A stretch of 28,405 nucleotides of DNA from Chara braunii (Eukaryota > Streptophyta > Charophyceae > Charales > Characeae): positions 1,426,052 to 1,454,456 of the forward strand of contig BFEA01000130.1 of assembly GCA_003427395.1 (NCBI GenBank). The letters run 5' to 3'. Shown piece after piece: positions 20,159 to 28,405 of the stretch. The notes under the pieces were generated by a model. That model was not told the origin of the DNA. It did no database searches and saw nothing but the letters and a program-made list of their open reading frames with translations. Position numbers and translations under genes: made by a program. Position 1 is the stretch's first letter. Every line of letters begins with the position of its first letter.

Positions 20159-20245
20159 GGGGGGGAATTGAGAAGGTCATGGGAAAAATGGTAAGGAATT
20201 TGGATGTAATTCTCAGGCAAATGTTGTTTATTTTATTTTTTTGTT

Positions 20246-20279
<34 letters not shown>

Positions 20280-20291
20280 GGGGGAGCCTTT
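20123..20291 (-). mobile_element. Small retroposon-like insertion with T run and flanking repeats
   Basis: GGGGAGCCTTT flanks the segment on both sides (20123-20133 and 20281-20291), as a target-site duplication would. Just inside the left copy is a 28-T run (20130-20157), as expected for a minus-oriented retroposon with a poly(A) tail. The body contains the repeat also seen at 6282-6390 and ends in a second T run (20248-20276). The element family is not recognised. Confidence 0.55.
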
Positions 20292-20774
20292 CCCACCTTG
20301 GTTTTTTCTGACTTCTTTTTGTAACTTTTGAACTTGTAATATGAAGTAAATGAGAAGTTGAGATTTTGTGCACATACGTGTTAGTAGGTGGGATGAGGAG
20401 AAGTGTATGATGATGTATAATGGTAGGTCATCTCAGTGGATGGTTGGGTTGTGGGAGTTTACACAATTAGTTAGGAGAGTGTTGTATTTTACCACAATAC
20501 ATAGAAGTGTGGACTGAGTAGCAGAGTAATCGAGTTGTTGAGTGTTTGGTTACTCAGATGGTATAGAGATGCTAACTTGCTACTATAGAATGGTAGCCTT
20601 TTTGTGCTTTTCTTTTTAGTTTCTTTTATTTTTCTTTCATTTTCTGTTACTTTTGCAAACTTGGATCCTGTGGTACGGGGGGTTTGGGGTCTCACTGGTT
20701 GGACGACTGTGGTTTGGGATGGGACTGGCCGGGAGTACCTCTCTTAGCCCTATTCGACCGCAGAATTCAGGTGA
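20292..20774. other. Noncoding stretch, no gene seen
   Basis: Mixed sequence with a T-rich patch near 20600-20640. Confidence 0.5.
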
Positions 20775-20800
20775 GGGACGCCAGGACAGTTTCCCGGTCT
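20775..20800 (+). repeat. Hairpin motif, copy F
   Basis: GGGACGCCAGGACAGTTTCC then CGGTC. A weak GCCAGG/CCCGGT stem (G-T pair allowed). The most diverged member of the family. Confidence 0.5.
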
Positions 20801-21020
20801 AAATTGAATACAAAACAGGTCTCTTCTGTAAAAAACAAAAACAAAAGCAAAAAATAAGCCAATTTAACCAATCGAAAAAAAAAAAAAAAAAAAACCAATC
20901 TTAATGGCCCTCTGTCCAGGACTTGTTTTATTTTTTTTTCCCGGATATCCCCAGGTTGGCTGTGATAAACCCAGCCTTGATACCTGTAACTTCTATAAGG
21001 AATGGATTAAGGCTTGTTAT

Positions 21021-21110
21021 CTGTTTGTTTCTTGTTTGTTTCTTGTTTGTTTCTTGTTTGTTTCTTGTTTGTTTCTTGTTTGTTTCTTGCTTGTTTCTTG
21101 TTTGTTTCTT
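21021..21110. repeat. 11-bp tandem repeat (CTTGTTTGTTT)n
   Basis: One partial and seven full 11-bp units, with one T-to-C variant near 21090. As 11 is not a multiple of three, it opens Phe/Leu/Cys-rich frames in several registers that are not genes. Confidence 0.95.
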
Positions 21111-21204
21111 CGGATCAGGCACGAAAACAAAAGGAAGCCAACAAGAGAAGCTAAACATTCCAAAGCCCTCCTGTCAAGATGGCCAGCCTGATCGCTAGTG
21201 AATG

Positions 21205-21610
21205 GGTCTCGCTGCACTACTCTCCACTGTCCGAAAATTTGGATAGTAGACGCCGGAGAGTTGTCAAACTCTCGGAAATAGGGTTTTTCCCATCACAGCT
21301 GTTCTTACTATCCACGCTCCCACTCTCCGATTCCTGAGTCCACTGGCAGACACCGTGACAGCAGATGAAGACACGGGGTCATCACCATTTTGTCTGCCTA
21401 GACTCTAGGCACACTGTCCTATGGTGAGTTCCTCAAAGGTCTATCCGCGGAACCGATTTTGCAGGCTGGGCACTCTCCGCCCACGGAGAGTGCTTTTCTA
21501 TGGTGGTTTCTGACAGGTATCCGAGGGTTCTTGGGTGGTGGAATCGGGTAGTTAGTGCAGCCATGAAGAACTCTCCGAAATCGGAGAGTGGAGAGTAGTT
21601 CAGCGGGATC
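21205..21610. mobile_element. MITE-like element with terminal inverted repeats
   Basis: The ends are inverted repeats of about 30 bp: GCTGCACTACTCTCCACTG on the left pairs with GGAGAGTAGTTCAGCGGGAT on the right, with a few mismatches. Internal palindromes repeat the same core: GCACTCTCCG/CGGAGAGTGC (21470-21493, perfect, 4-nt loop) and ACTCTCCG/CGGAGAGT (21570-21589). A CCGGAGAGTT/AACTCTCGG pair lies near 21253. There is no transposase. Length is about 406 bp. No clear target-site duplication was found. Confidence 0.65.
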
Positions 21611-21739
21611 CGATTTTGCCTAAAACCAAAGTCATATGCTACGACACTGACCCCAGCTAAGCAGTGGGAGCTAGAACACCGAGAGGATGTAGCGGTTTAT
21701 CTGATGACGGAATCAATTCTCAAATAAAAAACGTGGAGA

Positions 21740-21945
21740 GGGATTCTCAAAGTTCGAAAGATGAACAAACTGAGAAGAATCCAGGAACCCATTTGCAGAG
21801 ATGAAGTCTTACATCACCAACTATCTTCTTTCCCTACTGGCCGGGATTCTCAAAGTTTGGAAGATGAACAAACTGAGAAGAATCTAGGAACCCATTTGCA
21901 GAGATGAAGTCCTACATCACCAACTACCTACTTTCCCCACTGGCC
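21740..21945. repeat. 103-bp tandem duplication
   Basis: Two copies start at 21740 and 21843 with GGGATTCTCAAAGTT. They differ at only a few positions and join head to tail. Confidence 0.95.
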
Positions 21946-22468
21946 CGCATACAACGTACGGTCATTATAGTTGTATTTGGGGTATATTTCAGTTTAAATG
22001 CAGCTATAACGACAATACATTGTATTCGGGGGAAACAGGTAGTTGAAAACCGGTTGATCATCAAGGAGAACAGAGACAGTGCTGAGTGTCTAGCGGAGTG
22101 TAGAACGGGGGATCCCCGCTCTAACCTTAGAGTGGCGTCCTACCTCCGCCCTACCCCCATCCTATCCCCAGTTCGACTGGGGTTAAGCGGCCCCCTCCAA
22201 AGAGCGCCGTGCCAAGCAGGGAAGGGGCAACCCCGTTTCGGGGGCATGGTCGGGTGCCCCTGGCAGTCTGGAGCCCCCCCGCGCCACCGATTTGTTTTTT
22301 CAAATTTTCCCGTGGGGGTTGGAAAATCGCGTTTTCGGCCGTCAGACCCTTTCATGGGATGATGGGACCGACGGCTAGAGGGAACCTGCCCGGGGGGTTA
22401 AGTTTGGGGCCCTACCAGGAGGCACTTCTATTCGGAAGTACTAACTGGTGGAGGGCACGGTGATGTGG
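21946..22468. other. GC-rich stretch, no supported gene
   Basis: A plus-strand frame of about 150 codons runs from 21904 to 22362, but it begins inside the tandem duplication and shows no motif, so I do not call it. GC content rises from about 22110. Confidence 0.4.
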
Positions 22469-22484
22469 AGAGAGAGAGAGAACC

Positions 22485-22548
<64 letters not shown>
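22469..22548. repeat. (GA)n microsatellite
   Basis: GA repeat with a short interruption (AACCTGAG) near 22481. Confidence 0.97.
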
Positions 22549-22552
<4 letters not shown>

Positions 22553-22554
22553 CG

Positions 22555-22770
22555 AGCGGAAGGAGGGGTGTTGAGGGTTGTCGGGGAGGCGGGTCGGGGA
22601 GGGGTGTTGAGGGGTGTAGGGGAGGGGAGCTCAGGGGTGCAGGGCAGGGGTGTTGAGGAATGGAGGGGGGGATGGCGGTGTGTTGAGGGAAGTCGGGGAG
22701 GGGTGCAGAGGAGGGGTGTTGATGGCTGTAGGGGAGGGATGTTCAGGAGTGTAGGGGCATAGAGGTGTGT
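22555..22770 (+). repeat. G-rich imperfect minisatellite
   Basis: Repeats of GGGGTGTTGAGGGGTGT and GGGGAGGGG-like words, in units of roughly 20-25 bp. The many GGGG runs could form G-quadruplexes on the plus strand. The Pro-rich minus-strand frame across it is a product of the repeat. Confidence 0.85.
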
Positions 22771-22785
22771 TCGACTGGGGCGCCT

Positions 22786-22925
22786 TGTGACGCCCAACCT
22801 CATGCCCAGCGCGACTTCTTGTTCGGAGTGAGAGTGGGCCTGGAAGTGCGAAAAAGGGGGTGTGCCAAGGATTTTAGGAAAGTTGGGGTGGAGTCCCAAG
22901 TCGGAACTAAGATCTCCTGTGCCAA
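22786..22925 (-). repeat. Conserved 3' flank of the unknown family, copy 3
   Basis: Reverse complement of the block at 7622-7790, including AAAATCCTTGGCACAC and GGGCGTCACA. It follows copy 3 of the unknown ORF on the minus strand at a similar distance. Confidence 0.82.
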
Positions 22926-22928
22926 GCT

Positions 22929-23261
22929 TCAGGGATATGAATGCAAGTGGATAGACGAGGGACGGGGTTCTGTTTTAGGCTTCGAGGAGTGAGACAATCG
23001 CCTCCGATGGTCCCGTCGTCTATGGCGAATCCGTATTTTGTGTACCTCAGGGACGCTATGGCTATCGCGTTGGTTCAATACCTGACGCCGACGAGTATCG
23101 CAGAGCTCTGAATCAGATGCGGCCGGTCTCAGCCGAAGGCCGTGCTTCCACCGTTGAGCTTCCGAGCGGGTTCGCCGGATGAAACCCGACACTCGGTAGG
23201 AGTGGTCTTGCAGGCACTCAGAGACCGGGGGTTGGGGCCAGTATGTGACGCTCAACCTCAC
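22929..23261 (-). pseudogene. Unknown repeated family, C-terminal copy 3
   Basis: A 110-residue frame matching the C-terminal half of the ORF at 6903-7562: SECLQDHSYR, FIRRTRSE, LRLRPAASDSELC, RRRQVLNQRDSHSVP. The N-terminal half is absent, and the sequence upstream is the flank of copy 2, so this is a fragment joined head to tail with copy 2. Hand comparison with copy 1 over about 59 codons shows about 20 synonymous and about 12 amino-acid-changing codon differences. Confidence 0.72.
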
Positions 23262-23299
23262 CTTCTGTGCTGCTTTCCAGCTGGAGTGTTTTCATTCAT

Positions 23300-23410
23300 G
23301 GAAAAGTCCAGGAAAAACAACCAAAATGGGGTGTGCCAAGGATTTTTGGGAAAATTGAGTGTGGGGACATAGAAGGAACTGAAATCCCCCCTGTTGGTCC
23401 GACTTTAGTA
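23300..23410 (-). repeat. Partial 3' flank between copies 2 and 3
   Basis: Contains TTTCAGTTCC and CCCAAAAATCCTTGGCACAC on the minus strand, matching the block that follows copy 1. It shows that copy 2 carried the same downstream sequence before copy 3 begins. Confidence 0.65.
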
Positions 23411-23504
23411 AGAAAGGGTCCGTCGCCGTGCGATCTAAGGGAAAAGGCGCGTGCGGGGCTCACGGCGATGTGGAATTCAATCCAAAAAGTATCGCTGTAC
23501 TTCC

Positions 23505-24030
23505 CAGCGAGCCGTTGCCCTACGTTTCAAATGAAAGGGGGAGGGTATACACGTAGTATCCCGTTTTCGGATGAGGCCTCATCGTCGTTCACTACACAAC
23601 TCTCAATCCGACGAGGAGGGTCTCCATCGAGTGGCTCACTCCTTGTGTTCGTCCTCGCCACGTGTGCGGTAATGGAAGCCTTTGGCTCGGTAACGCTCAG
23701 TGCGACGACAGTCGCTATACAAGTGTTAGGCCAATGAGGCGCCACTGCCACCCACGGGATGACGATCAACTTATTAAACGGCAACAACAACGAATAAGGT
23801 GGAAAGTGCGTATCGATAATTACGAATCCCGCAGCAACGAATCCGGAGCACCGGGTCTCAGGTGGAAAATAATAACGCCTGCTGATCTTGGCGACGACTT
23901 CTCGTACTTCCCACTCGGATACACATGTCCTTTCCTCGTTGTACGGGAAGGGGCGCGACGGAGGCACGGGAAGTCGGCGCCCAGTTGGATTGGGGCAATC
24001 GGTCGACATGGCAAAAAACACAGGATTTGT
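23505..24030 (-). pseudogene. Unknown repeated family, copy 2 (frameshifted)
   Basis: From about 24010 the minus-strand frame shows PFPYNEERTCVSEWEVRE, then FPPYSLLLPFNKLIVIPW and VAPHWP, aligning with the PPY-LLPF-IIPW-AP-W block of the ORF at 6903-7562. Near 23735 the homology moves to another frame, with CRRTERYRAKGFHYRTR and later RKRDT. That second part has three TGA codons. One falls where copies 1 and 3 both have Arg, so CGA to TGA is likely there. Homology begins near residue 63 of copy 1. No function is known. Confidence 0.65.
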
Positions 24031-24059
24031 GGAAACCATAAAAAACCACAAAACCCAAT

Positions 24060-25201
24060 TTTGTATAAAGTGAAAAATTAGAACTCAAACTTATATTTCT
24101 GGTATAAAAAAAAGATACATTTTTTACCACTTTCCAAAATCAAAGCAAAAAATCAGCCAAACAGTCGAGCGATCCTCAGAATGTGGAGGAAAAATCTTGC
24201 TTGCAAAGATCCTGTTATATGACTATAAGTCATTCACAATAGATTGGCAAAAAAAGCAGAGCTCCAATAAATTTTAACAAACCTGAAAGCTGTAAAAAAA
24301 CAGTTTCAGTGAATTATGGCATATAGGGCTACATGTCGTTTCCAACATTTTATAGACTCTATAAAGCAATTTTGAAGTTAACAATAAAATCCTTGCCAAA
24401 AACTATATGTTATGTAAAATAATAGCACAAACAACTTTTGTCTTGGAGACATCTTCAAATTCTTAGTCAAACGCAAGTTAAAAATGAAAAACTGAAGAAA
24501 AAAAAAAGTTAAAAAAATATTAAAAAAGAGGAAGTTTGTCCACAGACTATACATACGATCTTTTGAGATAATAAAAAAATGTATATTTCAATTTTTAAAT
24601 ATACAATACCTCGCCTAGTAATGATTTATTGTGGAAAAAACTGATTTTTCCTCGCCACATCCAAAGGTTCTCAAAATTCATTTCTTTATTCTTTTTTGTG
24701 TTTTTTTTTTACTTTGCAAAGAGTCTTGCTCCTAGAGAAGGCATAAAAACCATACGCTCAGAATCCTAAATAAATTTTGTTCAAACCCAACATTTTTTTT
24801 TTTTGGGTTTTCACGAATCCTTTGTTTAAAAGGCAAAGCTTAAGATCCTTCCTAATCATGCATCCTTCATTCAGCCAATCCTATCCCGCATTTTATCAGA
24901 TCCATCAATCAATATGCGTGTCATGCTCACACAAGTCCTCAGACGCAATCCTCTGCACGCATATATCAAAGTGAGAGGACATAAATCATCATAGTCCATC
25001 CATTATAGCAGAAATATAGCAGAAAGGAGATGCGAGGGAGGAGAGACATGGATCAGAAGAGAGAAGAAGGCATAAGGTAATTACACAAGAAAGTCCGATG
25101 ACCTTGACGAGAAATGATGGCTTAAATGCCATGTAAACGGAACTCACGCTCGAAAACTAGACTTGAAGCAAAAAGAGGCGCACCCATCATGAAATTCCAT
25201 T
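24060..25201. other. AT-rich noncoding stretch, no gene seen
   Basis: Many short A and T runs. I found no conserved frame, repeat pair or RNA gene. Confidence 0.5.
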
Positions 25202-26397
25202 GTGGCCTCGGCCCATACATTCACTCAACCTTCGATTACGATCCTCATACAGACACTGACGATCCCAACCGTCACGTGTTACTCCCACCATAGAGATCGT
25301 CAGAGTATTCTGGCACAAGGTTTAGAGCGGGAAGAAAAAGAGCACGAAACGAAACCAAGATTCGGACGATCAAGAAAGAGAAAAGGTGCGGGAGGCGAGG
25401 GAGAGATGGAAAACTGTTACAGAGAGAGAAGGAGCGTGAGCGCGAAGAAGAGAGTATCGAAGGTAGCGAGGGAAGTGGGGAGGGGAGGTTCACATGCATG
25501 GCGCCTACGCGGGAGGCAAAAAGGGCACCGAAACACTTACAACAAATTCAAAATTAAAAAGTATCATATCCGCGCATAGAGCGAACGTGGAAAAAAGTCA
25601 TATACCTTTTCAGATTCATACGAAAATTCCCAGAGTTTTCCAAGGCGAAGTCGAGAACATTCATGCACAAGAAGGGACACGTCCGATTCCACTCATTCCA
25701 AAATTCCTTACCGTCGACCTAAGTTCCTAGCGTGCTCGCTAAGGCGCGCATATTTCGCATGTATTTCTCGAATTGCAAAAGATGGAATTCCAAAAAGTGG
25801 CCCAAAATAATGAAGGTCCTGAGAAGACGGGTCTCCCCGATCACGAACAATGCGCATTAATTCATGGAAATACAAAAAGGGGCCTCTTCGGCCTGTTTGA
25901 AAGACAACAAAAATTCAAAAAGTGGTTTGGAAGATGGCGCAGGTCCGGAAGCTGGTGCATCACATCTGTGACGCTCAGGGGGTTCCAAAATTATTCGATC
26001 TCCTGATTGCATGCACGAAAGCTAGTTTACATGGCGGAGGGGGAAGAAGGGGGCGAGGGAATGAATGAGGAACCCAATGTATCATGAATGAACAAAGTCT
26101 CGTATTAGCACATGCTAGAGTACTGCCAGATCGAGCCAGAGTCTGTGTTGATTGTCAACTTCAATGGCAATGCCCTCGTGAGTCTTCTGGCTTCGGGTGC
26201 AATTTCGAGCGTTTAGAATCTCCACCATCCAGTCCTGCCATGTGCAACTCCCTGCCTCTTTGATTGGCGGAGGCCGTCCAGGTGACGTCATCAAGGTGCC
26301 ACGGTGACCGGATCTTGCTTGCCTCCGCTCAGTCACTGAAAATCTGCTCGGTGGTAATCGACGAGGAGAGGGTTGTGGAGTGGTCTAGGCCATTCAA
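25202..26397. other. Mixed stretch, no supported gene
   Basis: Purine-rich on the plus strand around 25320-25480. Open frames of up to 125 codons show only low-complexity Arg/Lys/Glu composition. AATTCAAAAAGTGG-like words occur several times near 25780-25925. Confidence 0.4.
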
Positions 26398-26780
26398 CTA
26401 GGAGCAGAGGGAAGTAGTCGGATGCTTCGTCGCCAAGATTAATGAAGTGGATGATCCGGTGTGCTCGAGGAAATCGGTGGTTGGGTGACTGGGTCGGGAG
26501 AGGGAGAGAAGATAGTCAGGGTATAGGGTAGGGATCGTGCGAAGGATATTATGGCGTAGGGACTCATAGTCATCTACTAGAGGAAAGGTCCCGCGGCTGA
26601 TGCAATACAATTCCATATGGTTGTACTGCCTCCAGGGGACACTGAAGAGAAGGATGTTGAGAGGGAAGGAGGGGGAGCGATGAGGGAAGACTTGGCATAA
26701 GAGTCGCACGACAAAGTGGTGGCAAAAGAGTTGGTTGGCGAATATGCGGTAGGTTAGGGGGAATTTGACGTGGGGAAGAG
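26398..26780 (-). pseudogene. Unidentified protein-like segment, end of the chain
   Basis: The minus-strand frame is open from about 26780, upstream of the first in-frame alternative start, to a stop at 26398. It has complex, non-repetitive composition: FPLTYRIFANQLFCHHF, then PWRQYNHMELYCISRGTF, then TLYPDYLLSLSRP. I do not recognise a family. It lies directly downstream of the 26807-27193 segment on the same strand. Confidence 0.35.
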
Positions 26781-26806
26781 GAGAAAACTTAGAAAAGGAA
26801 AGGTAA

Positions 26807-27193
26807 TCAAAAGGGCGGCGGTAGATGGGACGAGGACGGAGTCGTGTGGGGAGGAGGACGGCGACGAAGGGCGGAGGGGCCGGGTGAGGAGGGAGATGGT
26901 GAGCGAGAGCGGCGGCGCCGGTGGGAGTATTTCACGTCATCGTGTCGACTAGCGATGTTAGAAGGGACGTCGGGGTTCAGAGCAGATCCTCCTCGTGCAG
27001 GAGGTGATGCTCGGGCCTCCTCTTCTTCCTTCGTTGTCGACCTGGTCTCCGACTCTTCTTCTGCTGACTGTCCCCAGATGGCTATGCGATTTGGGTCATC
27101 GTATGATGGCACCTCTCCATATGCCCGATGAGCGTTCCAGAATTTGTCTCGATCGACATTATCCGGCGTGAGGCCAACTTGTGGGCTCGTCAC
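26807..27193 (-). pseudogene. Unidentified protein-like segment with a basic RS-rich tail
   Basis: Starts with a globular-looking stretch (NVDRDKFWNAHRAYGEVPSY) and a short acidic run. It ends with an Arg/Ser/Pro-rich tail (SHRRRRSRSPSPSSPGPSAL) of the kind found in nucleic-acid-binding tails and SR proteins. It appears to continue the 27159-27617 frame after a frameshift near 27170-27190. Family unknown. Confidence 0.4.
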
Positions 27194-27617
27194 TCAAGTA
27201 TCGGCCGAAATCTTCCATGCAATTCACCCAAATTACTGTTGGTGTCAACGTCCTCTCCAAAGTGATAGGTTCGGCTTGGCTCGGATCGCTCGGATTGAAG
27301 AAGATGATGTTCGTCGGCAGATCGTCGACGAGCTGAGAGAGGAAAGTGAGGAGCTCGTAGGCGACAGTCGCCCTACCTCCTTCAACAATTTCCCCACAGA
27401 GAAGTCTAACCAAGGAGCCAAAGGTCTCTGTCTCCGCCGACCACACTTGCGCTAACAGCCGCGATATCTCGTTGTAGATCTCCAATTCTCGATTGCTAAA
27501 GTATCGTGCCCGATGGGCTTTCACTGTTAGCATACACTTGCTGACTGCCGCGAATTGAGTCCACTTGCGGATGTAAGAAGGATGGAAGAGAGAGATCGTG
27601 GCAGGTCGAATTTCCAA
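27159..27617 (-). pseudogene. Unidentified protein-like segment, best preserved part
   Basis: A 152-residue frame with mixed helical composition: SYIRKWTQFAAVSKCML, then NRELEIYNEISRLLAQVW, then VAYELLTFLSQLVDDLP, then TLTPTVIWVNCMEDFGRYL. It is not low complexity, and its length is more than expected by chance in this context. I cannot name a family. A gag- or capsid-like protein or a degenerate host gene are both possible. Confidence 0.42.
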
Positions 27618-27639
27618 GGTTAGAAGAGGATCGGCCCAA

Positions 27640-28405
27640 GATGGCTAGAGAGTTGGAAGATCTGAAGGGAGGGAGAAGGGAGAGAAGCGATGCATCTGCG
27701 CAAAGGGTAAGGACGAAGAGGGGGAAGGGGATGAAGCGGGGATCAGTGCTGCTAGTCCGGAGAGAGAAAGTATCGATACACTCGGTCCCCACCACTTGTC
27801 TGCCTGGTCGGGCCAGCCACTGCCGCCAATCTGCCACCAACGTTTGCCCCCACTCGTAAAGGCTCGTGACCAAAGCGTTACGTCACGATGCCACTGAAGG
27901 CAATGATCACCGTCATGTCACTCCGAAGCTTCCACCAAGATGACCGCTGCTCCCAGATCCGTTGAAATCATTACTTCTACAAATGCATACCAGGCCCGGT
28001 GACTGAACAACTGCACAAATCGGAGGAGATCGGAACTGAGACGAGGATGCAAGACTTGGCGAAACTGCACTGAAGGTCGAGGTTGAAGAAGCTGCGGAGG
28101 AAGGGCCGACTCGATGGCAAGACTCATGGCGAAGAGCGAGGAGAAGTTGTACTAGACGAAAGGGAGGAAGCAAGGTCTTCTTTTGGGCAGGAGAAAGAAG
28201 ACTGAGGCGAGATAAGGTCCTGAGAGGGTGGGAGAGGGCGGAAGTAGGAGGTGTGACGGACGATAGGAAGAGAGTTATGGCTGGCACTGGTCTCAGGAGC
28301 AATGCGCACAGTATTGGCTCCGTTAGGGCCGAGTTCCACTACACGGTAGCCAGGGTTGTCGAGCCCTGGCCCCGGGGCCCCAGCTGGGATCCGAGGGTCC
28401 GGGGG
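27640..28405 (-). pseudogene. Unidentified upstream segments running off the window
   Basis: At the right edge, minus-strand frames switch in sequence. One open from the window end reads GYRVVELGPNGANTVRIAPE, then a Ser/Pro-rich linker, to a stop at about 28124. An ATG-started frame (28127-27918) reads SDLLRFVQLFSHRAWYAFVE. Another, from about 27890 to 27760, reads SLYEWGQTLVADWRQWLA. They lie in the order expected of one broken coding region upstream of 27617. Introns, rather than frameshifts, cannot be excluded. The start is outside the window. Confidence 0.33.

Noticed and set aside
20904-21191. Hydrophobic Phe/Leu/Cys-rich frame resembling a membrane segment
   Set aside because: It is the translation of the 11-bp tandem repeat and is open in more than one register.
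21904-22362. A 152-codon plus-strand frame
   Set aside because: It starts inside the 103-bp duplication, ends in GC-rich low-information sequence, and has no homologous copy or motif in the window.
22441-22899. Pro/Thr/Ser-rich minus-strand frame
   Set aside because: It covers the G-rich minisatellite and GA tract. Only its start overlaps the conserved flank of the unknown family.
23060-23085. GGTTCAATACC as a tRNA T-loop
   Set aside because: No matching anticodon or acceptor arms are nearby, and the bases are part of the copy 3 coding match.

Overview
The window looks like nuclear, repeat-dominated, intergenic DNA of a eukaryote, most likely of the green lineage. It has long GA, CA and A/T microsatellites, a plant-type LINE with a zf-RVT-like tail, and a Ty3/Gypsy element whose primer-binding site resembles the initiator-Met type common in plant retrotransposons. 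A charophyte alga is my guess, but nothing here proves it. I see no intact conserved host gene, no rRNA or tRNA gene, no CRISPR array and no bacterial operon structure.

Layout. (1) 1-5323: a GA microsatellite, then a decayed LINE on the minus strand (endonuclease, reverse transcriptase, zf-RVT tail) with several frame breaks and a local rearrangement at 4244-4807. (2) 5361-5916: a foldback with arms of about 250-270 bp. (3) 6903-7562: an intact plus-strand ORF of unknown function. Two further copies of the family lie on the minus strand at about 22929-24030, and the copies share a 3' flank. (4) 7800-12378: noncoding DNA with microsatellites, a 31-bp minisatellite and dispersed hairpin motifs. 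(5) 12379-18271: a degenerate Ty3/Gypsy element with a 5' LTR, PBS, gag start, an internal deletion into RT, RNase H, integrase, PPT and a truncated 3' LTR. (6) 18539-21945: diverged tandem repeats, a poly(T)-bearing retroposon-like insertion, an 11-bp tandem repeat, a palindrome-rich MITE-like element and a 103-bp tandem duplication. (7) 22469-24051: a GA tract, a G-rich minisatellite, then copies 2 and 3 of the unknown family. (8) 24060-26390: AT-rich to mixed DNA with no gene seen. (9) 26398-28405: a chain of minus-strand protein-like segments with frame breaks and no recognised family, running off the right edge.

The most interesting items are the unknown ORF family, whose copies differ mostly at synonymous positions and which may carry an internal duplication; the six dispersed copies of a short hairpin motif with apparent stem covariation; the long foldback; the MITE-like element; and the unidentified chain at the right edge. 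Everything was read by eye. Homology calls rest on recognised motifs, not on searches.
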